64,000 nucleotides of DNA from NCBI RefSeq assembly GCF_025717675.1, contig NZ_JAJIRT010000012.1:1-64000 (forward strand), read 5' to 3'. Each line of letters starts with the position of its first letter. Position 1 is the first letter of the stretch. The notes under the pieces were generated by a model. That model did not search any database. It was not told where the DNA came from and saw nothing but the letters and a program-made list of their open reading frames with translations. The position numbers and the translations under genes were made by a program. The DNA is from Paucibacter sp. DJ2R-2 (lineage in GTDB: Bacteria; Pseudomonadota; Gammaproteobacteria; Burkholderiales; Burkholderiaceae_C). Shown here in pieces: positions 25,855-35,220 of this stretch.

Positions 25855-27714
25855 CTAAGGCCGAGCCAGGCTTGTCGCCAAGGCCAGCAGCGCTGCACGC
25901 AGGCCCGCCGCATCGCCGGCCGCCACCTCGGCCCAGGCCATGCCCGGCGGCAGACCACAGGCCGGGCTGACGATCAACGGCAGCCCCAGACCGTGCGCCC
26001 GCAGCAGCAAGCGAGGCGCATGCTCGATGTAAGCCGGCAGGAGCAGTGCGTCCAGCCCATCCAAGGCATCCAAACGGTCCGGGCTGCGATGCTCGACGCT
26101 CAAGCCAGCCCAGAGCGCGGGATCGCTGGGCGGGCTGCCCAGCACACGCAGCGGCCAGCCCAGCTCGCGCAGCACCTGAGCCAGCTCCCAAGCGCCCTTG
26201 CGACCCAGCGCACTGCCGGCCAGGGCGAGCCGCGGCGGACCGGCGACGCTGGGTCGCACAGGCGCATGCGGCAACTCCTGCTTCCATCGCCAGGGCAGCA
26301 ATTGCACCGTCAGCCCATGCTTTTCGCGCAGCAGCCGGGCCACCTCGGCATGCGAGGTCCAGAGGGCGGCGGCTCCTTGCAAAGCCCGCAACTCCCGCTC
26401 CGCCCGCGCGAGCGGCAGGCGAAAGTCGCGCAAATTCGGATCTTGCGGCCAGCGCTGCGCGGCCTGGTCCAGTCGGGCTTGCAGCTCGGCCATGGGCAGG
26501 CAGTTCAGCCAGACCTCGTAGCGCCGCCCGCCTAAGGCGCCGGCTTCGGCCAAGGGCAGCAGCAGGGACTGGTCCAGCAACAGTTCGCGCTGCTCGGGGC
26601 GCAGGTGACGGGCATAGCAGCGTGCCAAGACCTCATCGGCCCACTGCATCAAGGCCTGGCGAGGCGGCGCACGGCGCGGCCAGGAGGCTTGCAGCTGCAG
26701 GCGCAAGGCCAGCGCGCGGCACAGGCCCAGCGCGAGCAGGCGCAAGCGAAGCGTCCAGGGCCGCACCGTCACTGGCGTCGGATCCGCCGCAGCCCGCCGC
26801 GCTGCTCGCTGCCAAGGCCGCCAACGCTGCACCTCGGACCAGCCGGCTTGCCCGTCCAGCCACTGCAGCAATTCGGGGCCAGGCTGGTTCAAGAGGACGA
26901 GGCGGCGCGCGGCCTCAGGCGTCGGGCGCGGCCCACGGCCGTGGCGAAAACAGCGCTGCTCGCCGCAGCTGAGGCAGCCTCGCGCAGGCGGCACCTCGGG
27001 ATGCAGCGGCAGCGTACGCGGCGGCCGGGCGCGCGCGACCGGCGTGCCCGCTGAGCCGACCGGATGTCGCGCACGGATGCGCACCATCAGCTCTTCGGCG
27101 CTGAGCTCCAGCTCCAGACGGCAGTCAAACGGTGCACGCACGCGCAGGTCGACATAATTCCAAAACACCGTGGCACCGTCACGGTCCATGCTGGGGCCAC
27201 CCAAGCCCGGTTCCGCCGCCACGCGCGCGCTGTGGCCATGGCGTTCCAGGAACTCGAAGCCGGCCAGGCGGGCAGCACGAGCCAGGGCATTGGACAGCTG
27301 GCACAGGCCACCGGCCACGGTGGGCACGACGCAGCCCTCGCGGATCTCGCGCCCCTGCACAAAGCCGCGCCCGCGCCAGGGCGGCCCGAGCTGGCGCCAG
27401 AAGCTCAAAGTCTGACCAGCGGGAAGGTAGAGGCCATCAAAAGCCGGCACGGCGCGGCGCAGGTTCTCGACCTTGCCGGCCAGCAGCATGAACTCCTCGG
27501 GTGCGCTGTCCTGCCACAAGGGGGAGCGCACTTCGGCGAGCACAGGCGCCTCGGCCCAACCCTGCTCGGAGACGGGCCGATGGCGGCGCAAGCTGAAGTC
27601 AGCTGCATTGCGCAGACCCCGGCGCAGCACATGGGCCCAGACCCGGAACCAGAACCAGGCCGCTTGCCGGCGGCTGGGCGGGCGAAACTCCGCGGCCTGG
27701 GCTGCCGTACTCAC
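25855..27714 (-). CDS. VanW-domain protein fused to a glycosyltransferase-like domain
   Basis: This 619-residue protein starts at GTG 27714, which overlaps the stop of the BMP lipoprotein gene (GTGA). Residues about 75-200 are a VanW domain (NLRRAVPAFDGLYLPAGQTL, then GGLCQLSNALARAARLAGFE and HGHSARV). A cysteine cluster CLSCGEQRCFRH follows at Cys247, Cys250, Cys255 and His258 and could bind a metal. The C-terminal half has a GT-B-like shape (LALAGSALGRKGAWELAQVL, then LLPAYIEHAPRLLLRAHGLG and VSPACGLPPGMAWAEV). The role of VanW is not settled even in vancomycin-resistance clusters. Placement as last gene of a purine transport operon is unexpected, and its function here is unknown. Confidence 0.75.
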   Translation of the reverse strand: MSTAAQAAEFRPPSRRQAAWFWFRVWAHVLRRGLRNAADFSLRRHRPVSEQGWAEAPVLAEVRSPLWQDSAPEEFMLLAGKVENLRRAVPAFDGLYLPAGQTLSFWRQLGPPWRGRGFVQGREIREGCVVPTVAGGLCQLSNALARAARLAGFEFLERHGHSARVAAEPGLGGPSMDRDGATVFWNYVDLRVRAPFDCRLELELSAEELMVRIRARHPVGSAGTPVARARPPRTLPLHPEVPPARGCLSCGEQRCFRHGRGPRPTPEAARRLVLLNQPGPELLQWLDGQAGWSEVQRWRPWQRAARRAAADPTPVTVRPWTLRLRLLALGLCRALALRLQLQASWPRRAPPRQALMQWADEVLARCYARHLRPEQRELLLDQSLLLPLAEAGALGGRRYEVWLNCLPMAELQARLDQAAQRWPQDPNLRDFRLPLARAERELRALQGAAALWTSHAEVARLLREKHGLTVQLLPWRWKQELPHAPVRPSVAGPPRLALAGSALGRKGAWELAQVLRELGWPLRVLGSPPSDPALWAGLSVEHRSPDRLDALDGLDALLLPAYIEHAPRLLLRAHGLGLPLIVSPACGLPPGMAWAEVAAGDAAGLRAALLALATSLARP

Positions 27715-28886
27715 TTGCCGTTCGGTACCTTGCCTTCCACGCCCTTGAGGTAGAAGTTGATGCCGGACAGGAATTTGTCGTCGGCCACCTCGCCGGCCTT
27801 CAGCACTTCCTTGCCGTCTTGGCCGACCAAGGGGCCCTTCCAGATGGCGAGGCTGCCGTCCTTGAGACCGGCCTTGATCTTGTCGATCTCGGCACGGGTT
27901 TCGGCGGGCACCTGTTCGGAGATGGAGACCAGGTCGATCGCGCCTTCCTTGACACCCCACCAGGCATGCTTGCCCGGGCCGGCCGCCCAGCTGCCGTCCA
28001 GCGCTTCACGCACGGCGGCGATGTAGTACGGCGCCCAGTTGATGACGGCCGAGCCCAGGTGGGCTTTGGGGCCATAGGCGGTCATGTCGGAATCCCAGCC
28101 GAAGGCCAGCTTGCCGTTCTTCTCGGCCGTCTGCAGCACGGCGCTGGAGTCGGTGTTCTGCATCAGCACGTCGGCGCCACCGTTGATCAGGGTCTGCGCG
28201 GCTTCGGTCTCTTGCGGTGGGTCGAACCACTTGTTGACCCAGACCACCTTGACCTTGATCTTCGGATTGCCGGTCTGCGCGCCCAGGGTGAAGCTGTTGA
28301 TGTTGCGGATCACCTCGGGGATGGGGATGGAGCCCACCACGCCGATCACGCCGCTCTTGCTCATCTTGCCGGCGATCACGCCGGCCATGTACGCGCCCTC
28401 ATAGGTGCGCGAGTCGTAGGTGCGCTGGTTGGCGGCCTGCTTGTAGCCGGTGGCATGCTCGAACTTGACGTTCGGGCTGTCGGCCGCGACCTTGAGCATG
28501 GACTCGCCATAGCCAAAGGTGGTGCCGAAGATCAGCTGATTGCCCTGGCCCACCATGTCGCGGAAGACTCGCTCGGCATCGGCCGCCTCGGGCACTTTCT
28601 CGACGAAGCTGGTCTGCACGCGGTCGCCAAACTCTTTCTCCACCGCCTTGCGGGCGTTGTCATGGGCAAAGGTCCAGCCGCCATCGCCGACCGGGCCGAC
28701 GTAGGCAAACGCGATCTTCAGCGGCTCGGCCTTGGCGGCGCTGGCCGAGGCAGGGGCCGATGCCGCAGCAGGCGCGGCCGCCTCCTCCTTCTTGCCGCAG
28801 CCCACCAGGGCGGCAGTCAGGACCAGGCTCGAACAAGCAGCCAGCTTCAGCGCATGGCGTTTGGGGAGATCAGACGGCGAGGACAT
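27711..28886 (-). CDS. BMP-family substrate-binding lipoprotein of a purine/nucleoside ABC importer
   Basis: This 391-residue lipoprotein has a lipobox ALVGC at about residue 30 (LVLTAALVGCGKKEE), an Ala-rich tether, then a BMP/PnrA-like domain: IAFAYVGPVGDGGWTFAHDN, LIFGTTFGYGESMLKVA, YMAGVIAGKMSKSGVIGVVG and GGADVLMQNTDSSAV. The family binds nucleosides or purines. It follows two permeases and an ATPase of the same importer class. A long gene-specific C-terminus ends FLSGINFYLKGVEGKVPNGK. With guaD at the head of the operon and xdhAB beyond, the ligand is most likely a purine base or nucleoside. Confidence 0.9.
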   Translation of the reverse strand: MSSPSDLPKRHALKLAACSSLVLTAALVGCGKKEEAAAPAAASAPASASAAKAEPLKIAFAYVGPVGDGGWTFAHDNARKAVEKEFGDRVQTSFVEKVPEAADAERVFRDMVGQGNQLIFGTTFGYGESMLKVAADSPNVKFEHATGYKQAANQRTYDSRTYEGAYMAGVIAGKMSKSGVIGVVGSIPIPEVIRNINSFTLGAQTGNPKIKVKVVWVNKWFDPPQETEAAQTLINGGADVLMQNTDSSAVLQTAEKNGKLAFGWDSDMTAYGPKAHLGSAVINWAPYYIAAVREALDGSWAAGPGKHAWWGVKEGAIDLVSISEQVPAETRAEIDKIKAGLKDGSLAIWKGPLVGQDGKEVLKAGEVADDKFLSGINFYLKGVEGKVPNGK

Positions 28887-28935
28887 GGTGCGCACTCCTT
28901 GTGTTGAATCTTTGAGGGGATCAGAGAACGAAAGA

Positions 28936-29856
28936 TCAAGTACCGGGGAAAAACGGCTTGCCCAAGGCAGCCGGCATATTGGCACGAATGAAACCGGGCT
29001 TGCTGGAGATCAGCACCAGCACGGCAATCGTGCTGAGGTAGGGCAGCATGCTCAGGAACTGGCTGGCGATCTGCACGCCCTGCCCTTGCAGATGAAACTG
29101 CAGCATCGTGACAAAGCCGAAGAGATAGGCGCCGGCCAGCACGCGCGCCGGGCGCCAGGTGGCAAAAGTCGTCAGGGCCAGGGCGATCCAGCCCTTGCCG
29201 GCCGTCATGCCCTCCACCCACAGCGGCGTGTAGACCACCGAAAGGAAGGCACCCGCCAGGCCGCACAGCGCCCCGCCGGCCACCACCGCCGCCAGGCGGA
29301 TACGCCGCACGGGGTAACCGAGCGCATGCGCGGATTCCGGCGACTCGCCCACCGCGCGGAGCACCAGGCCGGCGCGCGAGCGGTAGAGGAACCAGGCCAG
29401 ACCGATCGTCAAAGCCATGGCCGCATACACCAGCGGATGCTGCTTGAACAAGGCCGGGCCGATGAAGGGGATGTCGGCCAGGACCGGGATCTCGAAACTC
29501 GGCCGCGGGCCCAGCTTTTCCTGCGTGTAGCGCAGGCCGACAAAGGCCGAGAAGCCGCTGCCGAACAGGCTCAGCGCCAGGCCGGCCGCGTACTGGTTGG
29601 TATTCAGCCATATCACCAGCAGCCCGAACAAGGCCGCCAGCAGGCCGCCCGCGCCCATGCCGGCGGCAAAGGCCAGCACATCGCTGCCGCTGTGCACGGC
29701 GGTGGCATAACCGGCGATGGCGGCCACCAGCATCAGGCCTTCGGCCCCGAGGTTGACGATGCCGGCCCGCTCGTTGATGAGCAGGCCCAAGGCCGCCAGG
29801 GCCAGCAAGGTGCCGGCGTTCAGCGAGGCGGCGATCAGAAGCGCAATGGCGTCCAT
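28936..29856 (-). CDS. ABC importer permease (purine/nucleoside, NupQ-like)
   Basis: This 306-residue membrane protein of the BPD_transp_2 family has about nine hydrophobic segments. The family signature INERAGIVNLGAEGLMLVAA is at about residues 30-50, and GLALSLFGSGFSAFVG, AGGALCGLAGAFLSV and GKGWIALALTTFATWRPARV follow. ATG 29856 is used (MDAIALLIAASLNAG); it lies 7 bases after the other permease stop. It is the second of two dissimilar permeases, as usual for BMP-type nucleoside importers. Confidence 0.9.
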   Translation of the reverse strand: MDAIALLIAASLNAGTLLALAALGLLINERAGIVNLGAEGLMLVAAIAGYATAVHSGSDVLAFAAGMGAGGLLAALFGLLVIWLNTNQYAAGLALSLFGSGFSAFVGLRYTQEKLGPRPSFEIPVLADIPFIGPALFKQHPLVYAAMALTIGLAWFLYRSRAGLVLRAVGESPESAHALGYPVRRIRLAAVVAGGALCGLAGAFLSVVYTPLWVEGMTAGKGWIALALTTFATWRPARVLAGAYLFGFVTMLQFHLQGQGVQIASQFLSMLPYLSTIAVLVLISSKPGFIRANMPAALGKPFFPGT

Positions 29857-29863
29857 GGCAGCC

Positions 29864-30943
29864 TCAGACGCGAGCCGCACCCGAAGACGGGAGGTGCAGA
29901 CGGATGCGGTGGTGGATCAAGGTGTCGCAGGCCAGCAGCGAAAACAGCAGCAGACCCTGAAACACCCCGGTGATGGATTTGGGTAGGCCCAGGCGCGACT
30001 GCGCCAGCTCACCGCCGATGTAGAACATGCTCATCAAGAGCCCCGAGAACACAATGCCCGCCGGATGCAGGCGGCCGACAAAGGCGACGATGATGGCGGC
30101 GAATCCGTAGCCCGCCGGCACATACGGCGTCAGCTGGCCCAGCGGCCCGGCCACTTCCAGCGCACCGGCCAGGCCGGCCATGGCGCCCGAGAGCAGCAAA
30201 GCCGTCCAGAGCGCGCGGCTGGACGAAAAGCCGGCATAGCGTGCCGCCGCCGGCGCCATGCCGCCCACCTGCAGGGCAAAGCCGGCATAGGTGCGGAACA
30301 GCAGCAGCCAGAAGGCCAGCACCGAGCCGGCCGCGATCAGCACCCCGATGTTCAGGCGCGAGCCCTCCATCAGGCGCGGGATCTTCGTCACGGCCAAAAA
30401 GCTGATGCTTTGCGGGAAGTTGTAGCCGCCCGGGTCTTTCCAAGGCCCGTAGACCAGATAGCCGAGCAGCAGATCGGCCACATAGACCAGCATCAGGCTG
30501 ACCAGAATCTCATTGGCGTGAAAGCGCGCGCGAAGCAGCGCCGTGATGCCGGCCCAGGCCATGCCGCCGGCCACGCCCGCGGCCAGGATGGCCAGCACTA
30601 TCCACCGGCTGCTGTCCGGGCCGGCCTGCATGGCCACCCAGCCGCCGGCCAGGGCGCCGATGATGAACTGCCCCTCGGCGCCGATGTTCCAGACATTGGA
30701 ACGGAAGCACACCGCCAGGCCCAGGGCGATCAACACCAGGGGCGTGGCCTTGAGGCCCAGCTCGCTCCAGGCATAGGCCGAGCGGATCGGCTCCCAGAAG
30801 AACATCTGCAGGCCGCGCAGCGGGTCCTTGCCCAGCAGCAGAAACAGGCCCACGCCGAGCAGCACCGTCAGGCCCAAGGCCAGCAGCGGCGAGGCCAGGG
30901 ACATCAGCTTGGAAGGCTGGGGGCGGGATTCAAGCCGGAACAT
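29864..30943 (-). CDS. ABC importer permease (purine/nucleoside, NupP-like)
   Basis: This 359-residue membrane protein carries VCFRSNVWNIGAEGQFIIGA, the conserved loop of this permease class, and MSMFYIGGELAQSRLGLPKS near the end. The start ATG 30943 has AGGAGGT five bases upstream, inside the end of the ATPase gene, so the two genes overlap by 14 bases and are coupled. A GTG two codons earlier is less likely. Confidence 0.9.
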   Translation of the reverse strand: MFRLESRPQPSKLMSLASPLLALGLTVLLGVGLFLLLGKDPLRGLQMFFWEPIRSAYAWSELGLKATPLVLIALGLAVCFRSNVWNIGAEGQFIIGALAGGWVAMQAGPDSSRWIVLAILAAGVAGGMAWAGITALLRARFHANEILVSLMLVYVADLLLGYLVYGPWKDPGGYNFPQSISFLAVTKIPRLMEGSRLNIGVLIAAGSVLAFWLLLFRTYAGFALQVGGMAPAAARYAGFSSSRALWTALLLSGAMAGLAGALEVAGPLGQLTPYVPAGYGFAAIIVAFVGRLHPAGIVFSGLLMSMFYIGGELAQSRLGLPKSITGVFQGLLLFSLLACDTLIHHRIRLHLPSSGAARV

Positions 30944-32465
30944 GCGCACCTCCTGCTTCCCGAGAGCCCTCGCGGCCCCACAGCCCGCTCATCCATTCGC
31001 CGATTTGCGCCCGGCTGGTCTCGGCCACCGGCACGGCCGGCGACAGCCGTCCCTGGGCCATGACGGCCAGGCGGTCAGAGAGTTCAAACAATTCGTCCAG
31101 CTCCTCGCTGATCACAAGAACAGCACAGCCGGCATCGCGCAGGCGCAGCAGCTCGGCGCGGATCTGCGCCGCCGCGCCCACATCGACACCCCAGGTCGGC
31201 TGCGCGATCAGCAGCACCTTGGGCGCCGCATCGATCTCACGGCCGACGATGAATTTCTGCAAATTGCCGCCTGAAAGGCTGCGCGCCGCCGCCCCGGCGC
31301 CACCGGCGCGCACCTGGTAGCGGGCGATCAAATGCTGGGCCAGGCGCTGCACCTGGGCCTGGCGCAGCCAGCCCCAGCGCGTGACGGCCTCGGTGCGGGT
31401 GAGCAAGGTGTTCTGCGCCAGCGAGAGCTCGGGCACGGCGCCACGACCCAGGCGCTCCTCGGGCACGAAATGCAGGCCCATGCGGCGGCGGCGGCGCGGG
31501 CTGGCGCGGGCGATGTCGCTGCCGAAGAGTGAAACGCTGCCGCGCGGCGCGCGCGGGTCTTCGCCGCTCAGCGCCGCCAGCAGCTCCTGCTGGCCATTGC
31601 CCGAGACGCCCGCCACACCGAGGATCTCGCCGGCATGCAGGCGCAGTCCCACATCGACCAAGGTGCTGCCGAAAGGCTGGGCTTTGGCCAGGCTCAGGCG
31701 CTGCACCTCCAGCGCCAGCGCGCCGGCCTTGGCCGCCCGGCTGGGCAGGGCCGGCGGCTCGGCACCAATCATCAGGCGCGAGAGCTCGGCGCTGCTCTGC
31801 GTGCGCGGGTCCACCTCGCCGGTCACCCGGCCGGCGCGCAGCACCGTGCAATGGCTGCACAGGGCGCGGATTTCGTCCAGCTTGTGGCTGATGTAGAGGA
31901 TGGCGCAGCCCTGGGCGGCCAGCTGGCGCAGGGTGGCAAAGAGTTGCTCGACGGCGCGCGGTGTCAGCACCGAGGTCGGCTCATCCAAGATGAGAAGTTG
32001 CGGCTCGGTGAGCAGCGCCCGCAGGATCTCCACCCGCTGCCGCTCGCCCACCGAGAGCGAATGCACCGGCCGCGACGGATCCACCTCCAGGCCATAGCTG
32101 GCCGAGAGCTGCTGCATGCGGGTGATCACCTCGGCCAGGCTGAAAGCCTTGTCCAGGCCCAGCCAGACGTTCTCGGCTGCCGTCAGCGTGTCGAACAGCG
32201 AGAAGTGCTGGTAGACCATGCTGATGCCCAGGGCCCGGGCCTGAGCCGGGCTTTTCAAGCGCACGGGCTGGCCGTTCCAGAGCATCTGGCCGGCGTCGGG
32301 CTGGACGGCGCCGTAGATGATCTTCATCAGCGTGGACTTGCCGGCGCCGTTCTCGCCCAGCACCGCATGGATCTGGCCGGGCTGCACCGACAGGCTGATG
32401 TCGTCGTTGGCCTTGACGGCCGGGTATTGCTTGCTGATGCCGGTGAGTGCGAGTCGCAAAGTCAT
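30930..32465 (-). CDS. ABC importer ATPase with two nucleotide-binding domains
   Basis: This 511-residue cytoplasmic ATPase has two ABC domains. The first has Walker A GENGAGKST, signature LSVGERQRVEI and Walker B LLILDEPTSVL. The second has a degenerate Walker A GVSGNGQQEL, signature LSGGNLQKFIVGREI and LLIAQPTWGVDVG. The one-active, one-degenerate design is normal for the sugar/nucleoside importer class. ATG 32465 gives MTLRLALTGISKQYP. guaD lies 47 bases upstream and is probably the first gene of the operon. Confidence 0.93.
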   Translation of the reverse strand: MTLRLALTGISKQYPAVKANDDISLSVQPGQIHAVLGENGAGKSTLMKIIYGAVQPDAGQMLWNGQPVRLKSPAQARALGISMVYQHFSLFDTLTAAENVWLGLDKAFSLAEVITRMQQLSASYGLEVDPSRPVHSLSVGERQRVEILRALLTEPQLLILDEPTSVLTPRAVEQLFATLRQLAAQGCAILYISHKLDEIRALCSHCTVLRAGRVTGEVDPRTQSSAELSRLMIGAEPPALPSRAAKAGALALEVQRLSLAKAQPFGSTLVDVGLRLHAGEILGVAGVSGNGQQELLAALSGEDPRAPRGSVSLFGSDIARASPRRRRRMGLHFVPEERLGRGAVPELSLAQNTLLTRTEAVTRWGWLRQAQVQRLAQHLIARYQVRAGGAGAAARSLSGGNLQKFIVGREIDAAPKVLLIAQPTWGVDVGAAAQIRAELLRLRDAGCAVLVISEELDELFELSDRLAVMAQGRLSPAVPVAETSRAQIGEWMSGLWGREGSREAGGAHVPA

Positions 32466-32512
32466 GGGGTCGTCAATCCGGCTGGCGCAAGTCAATCAAT
32501 CAAAAGGGAGGT

Positions 32513-33844
32513 CTATGAGTCCCGCTGGTGGCGGCACTGGCCGGCCACATAGCAGCTGTGCAGATTGCGCTCGTCGGACAAACTCATCCAGGCGAACACG
32601 CGTTCATGCAAAGCTTGAGGCTCATGGCCGGGCGCCACCCGCTCGTCGCGTGCCTGGGCCACCGGGCCACGGGCCCAATCCCAAACACACACATCGGCCA
32701 GTGTACCGAGGCCAAAGTGGCCCACTTCCTGCTGCAAACCCAGGGCTTCCGCAGCGCCGCGGGTGGCGGCATGCAAAGCCACCCAGGCGCTCAGGCGCTG
32801 GCCTGACAAAGCCTGGATCTTGTAGGCGTCCAGCAGATTGCGCTGCATGGACAAGCTCGTGCCGCCGCCCACATCGCTGGCCATGCTCACCCCCAGGCCG
32901 CTGGCCCGCGCCGCCGGCCAGTCAAAGAGGCCGCTGCCCAGGAAGAGATTGCTGGACGGGCTGTGCGCCACCTGCCCGCCGCGCGCGGCCAGCAGCTGCC
33001 GGTCGGTCTCGTCCAGCCAGATGCCGTGGGCCAGGATGGCACGCTCATGCAGCAGGCCGACGCGCTCGTAGACATCGAGGTAACTGCGCGCCTCGGGGAA
33101 GAGCTCGGCCACCCAGCGCACCTCATCGCGGTTTTCGGCCACATGGGTTTGCATGTACAGCGAAGCATCGGCGCGGCACAGCGCGCCGGCCATGGCCAGC
33201 TGGGCCGGGCTGCTGGTGGGGGCGAAGCGCGGGGTCACGGCGTAGGCCAGGCGGCCACGGCCATGCCAGCGCTGGATCAGATCGATGCAATCGCGCTCGG
33301 CGCCGGCCACATCGTCCAGCAGCTCGGGCGGCGCATGGCGGTCCATCAGCACCTTGCCCGTGATCAGGCGCATGCCGCGCGCCTCGGCCGCGGCGAACAA
33401 GGCCTCGGCCGAGCCCTTGTGCACGGTCGGAAACACCACGGCCGAGGTGCTGCCGTGGGCCAGCAGCGCATCCAGAAAACGCGCCGCGCCGGCCGCCGCC
33501 ACGGCCGGGTCGGCATAGCGGCGCTCGGCCGGGAAGGTGTAGCGGTTGAGCCAGTCCAGCAGCTCAGCGCCGTAGGAGGCGATCACATCCAGCTGCGGGC
33601 AGTGCACATGGGTGTCGATGAAGCCCGGCAGGATCAGGCGGCCGCGGTGGTCCACCTGCTGCCAACTGGCGTCGGGCTCTTGCGCCTGGGTGCCGGCGAT
33701 ACGGCCGGCCTCATCGATCAGCAGCCAGTGCTCGGGCTGGAAGCGCACGGCCGGGCTGTCCAGCTGGCCCCAGTCGGGCTGGGCAGTGAAGTCCAGCAGA
33801 TCGCCGCGCAGGGCGAGCTTGCGGCCGGGGCCAAGCGTGTTCAT
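32513..33844 (-). CDS. guaD: Guanine deaminase
   Basis: This 443-residue zinc enzyme hydrolyses guanine to xanthine and ammonia. The amidohydrolase metal site is visible as PGFIDTHVHCPQLD, MQTHVAENRDEV (His), AILAHGIWLDE (His) and SMASDVGGGTSLSM (Asp). The substrate-loop residues RYTFPAERRYAD match GuaD. ATG 33844 is preferred; an in-frame ATG at 33862 would add six residues, and neither has a clear ribosome binding site. It leads the operon for the purine importer, and its product xanthine is the substrate of xdhAB next door. Confidence 0.93.
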   Translation of the reverse strand: MNTLGPGRKLALRGDLLDFTAQPDWGQLDSPAVRFQPEHWLLIDEAGRIAGTQAQEPDASWQQVDHRGRLILPGFIDTHVHCPQLDVIASYGAELLDWLNRYTFPAERRYADPAVAAAGAARFLDALLAHGSTSAVVFPTVHKGSAEALFAAAEARGMRLITGKVLMDRHAPPELLDDVAGAERDCIDLIQRWHGRGRLAYAVTPRFAPTSSPAQLAMAGALCRADASLYMQTHVAENRDEVRWVAELFPEARSYLDVYERVGLLHERAILAHGIWLDETDRQLLAARGGQVAHSPSSNLFLGSGLFDWPAARASGLGVSMASDVGGGTSLSMQRNLLDAYKIQALSGQRLSAWVALHAATRGAAEALGLQQEVGHFGLGTLADVCVWDWARGPVAQARDERVAPGHEPQALHERVFAWMSLSDERNLHSCYVAGQCRHQRDS

Positions 33845-33964
33845 CTTTGAATGATCGGGCATGTTTCAGGTTCAGGGCGAATACAAATACAAATTCAATT
33901 GCGGGGATAGACCACAGAGCCGCCTGTACGTACCTCGGCGCCCCGCGTCACTGAAAGAACAGGT

Positions 33965-34076
33965 ACGCAGAGCCAACAGCCGAGGGCCGCAGAGTGCGCA
34001 GAGGACATTGCTGCAGCCTGGGCTCTCTCCGCGTGCTCCGCGTCTCTTTGCGGCCTCTGCGTCCGTATTCATTGCT
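33965..34076. repeat. Extragenic repeat with GCAGAG / CTCTGCG arms, copy 1
   Basis: Between guaD and the LysR gene are GCAGAG-type words on the left (33968, 33989, 33998) and complementary CTCTGCG and CGCGT words on the right (34030-34063), ending CTCTGCGTCCGTATTC. A related copy is at 57441-57551 and ends CTCTGCGTTCGTATTC. No coding frame is present. It appears to be a dispersed palindromic repeat. Confidence 0.6.
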
Positions 34077-34096
34077 TTCACTAACGCCAGATTCCA

Positions 34097-35089
34097 TCAG
34101 GCACCCAGCACGGCCTGTGGTCGACTTTTCTCTTGAGCGACCAGCTCCCGCGCCACCTCCCGCACCTGCTCGCGCAGCCAGCGCTGGGCGGCGGCCTGGT
34201 GCGACAGCGCATGCCAGAGCTGGTAATAGCTCAGCCGCGGAAACGCCACCGGGCAGCGCAGCACCGCCACCGGCAGGCTGGCCAGGTAGCGGCTGCAGAA
34301 CTGGCGGCCGGTGGTCAGCACCAGGGAGCTGCGCGCCACCATCAGCGGCAGCTGGCCGAAATGGGCGCTGCGCACGGCGATCTGGCGGCTCAGGCCCTGC
34401 TCGGCCAGGTGCTGGTCGATCACGCCCGGCTGGCCGGCCGACAGCGGCATGGGCGCCAGATGCTGGCTGTCCAGATAGCGCTGCACGGTCCAGTCCTTGG
34501 GCCGCAGCTTAAGGAGGGGGTGATCGCGCGCCACCAGGCAGACCACCTCGTCGCTGAACAAGCGGCCCAGATGCAGCTCCTCCGGCGGGCGCAGCCAGTT
34601 GCCGATGACCAGATCGATCTGGCCGCTGGCCAGGCCGCGGCGGTAATCGAACTCGGCCGACAGCGGCTGCAAGTCCAGGCGCAGGCCCGGCGAGAGCCGC
34701 TGCAGGCGCGACACCAGCTCGGGCAGGAACAGCGGGTCCAGGTAGTCGCTGGCGGCGATGCGCAGGTTCAGCTCGGCACTGGCCGGGTCAAAACCGGCGC
34801 CGCGGCTGCTGCGCTGGGGCGCGCCGAAGAGCCGGGCCGCGTCCTGCAGCAGGCGCTGGGCCGGCTCCAGCAGCTCCAGCGCCGTGGCCGTGGGCCGCAT
34901 GCCGGCGCCGCTACGCACCAGCAGCGCATCGCCCGTGAGCGCACGCAGGCGCCGCAGCTGGGCGCTGACGGCCGGCTGCGTGCTGTGCAGGCGCAGGGCT
35001 GCCTTCGAGACGCTTTGCTCGCTGATCACGGTATGCAAGACTCGCACGAGTTGAAGCTCGATCTTGTCGAAATCGGCGCGCAAGTTCAT
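34097..35089 (-). CDS. LysR-family regulator between the guaD operon and xdhAB
   Basis: This 330-residue protein has the LysR winged helix (LQLVRVLHTVISEQSVSKAA, then STQPAVSAQLRRLRALTGD) and an effector domain with LNLRIAASDYLDPLFLPELV. It starts divergently from xdhA. The start could be ATG 35089 or ATG 35101; 35089 matches the usual family length. It is a good candidate to control xanthine dehydrogenase and perhaps the guaD operon. The effector would be a purine intermediate, by inference from position only. Confidence 0.85.
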   Translation of the reverse strand: MNLRADFDKIELQLVRVLHTVISEQSVSKAALRLHSTQPAVSAQLRRLRALTGDALLVRSGAGMRPTATALELLEPAQRLLQDAARLFGAPQRSSRGAGFDPASAELNLRIAASDYLDPLFLPELVSRLQRLSPGLRLDLQPLSAEFDYRRGLASGQIDLVIGNWLRPPEELHLGRLFSDEVVCLVARDHPLLKLRPKDWTVQRYLDSQHLAPMPLSAGQPGVIDQHLAEQGLSRQIAVRSAHFGQLPLMVARSSLVLTTGRQFCSRYLASLPVAVLRCPVAFPRLSYYQLWHALSHQAAAQRWLREQVREVARELVAQEKSRPQAVLGA

Positions 35090-35220
35090 GCCGCAATGCA
35101 TATAGTCATCATGCGCCAGATCGTATATCGAAGCCGGCGGCAGGCGCTACCTTTCGAGATTGCTGTCGTCTGCAGCCACGCGCGCGACCGCCCACTCTTG
35201 CATCAGGCCTGAACCACACC
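35090..35220. promoter_or_regulatory. Divergent lysR / xdhA regulatory region
   Basis: The 131-base gap holds an inverted pair ATATAG (35101-35106) and CGTATAT (35123-35129), the size expected for a LysR binding site. It lies close to the lysR start and about 95 bases from xdhA. Confidence 0.45.
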
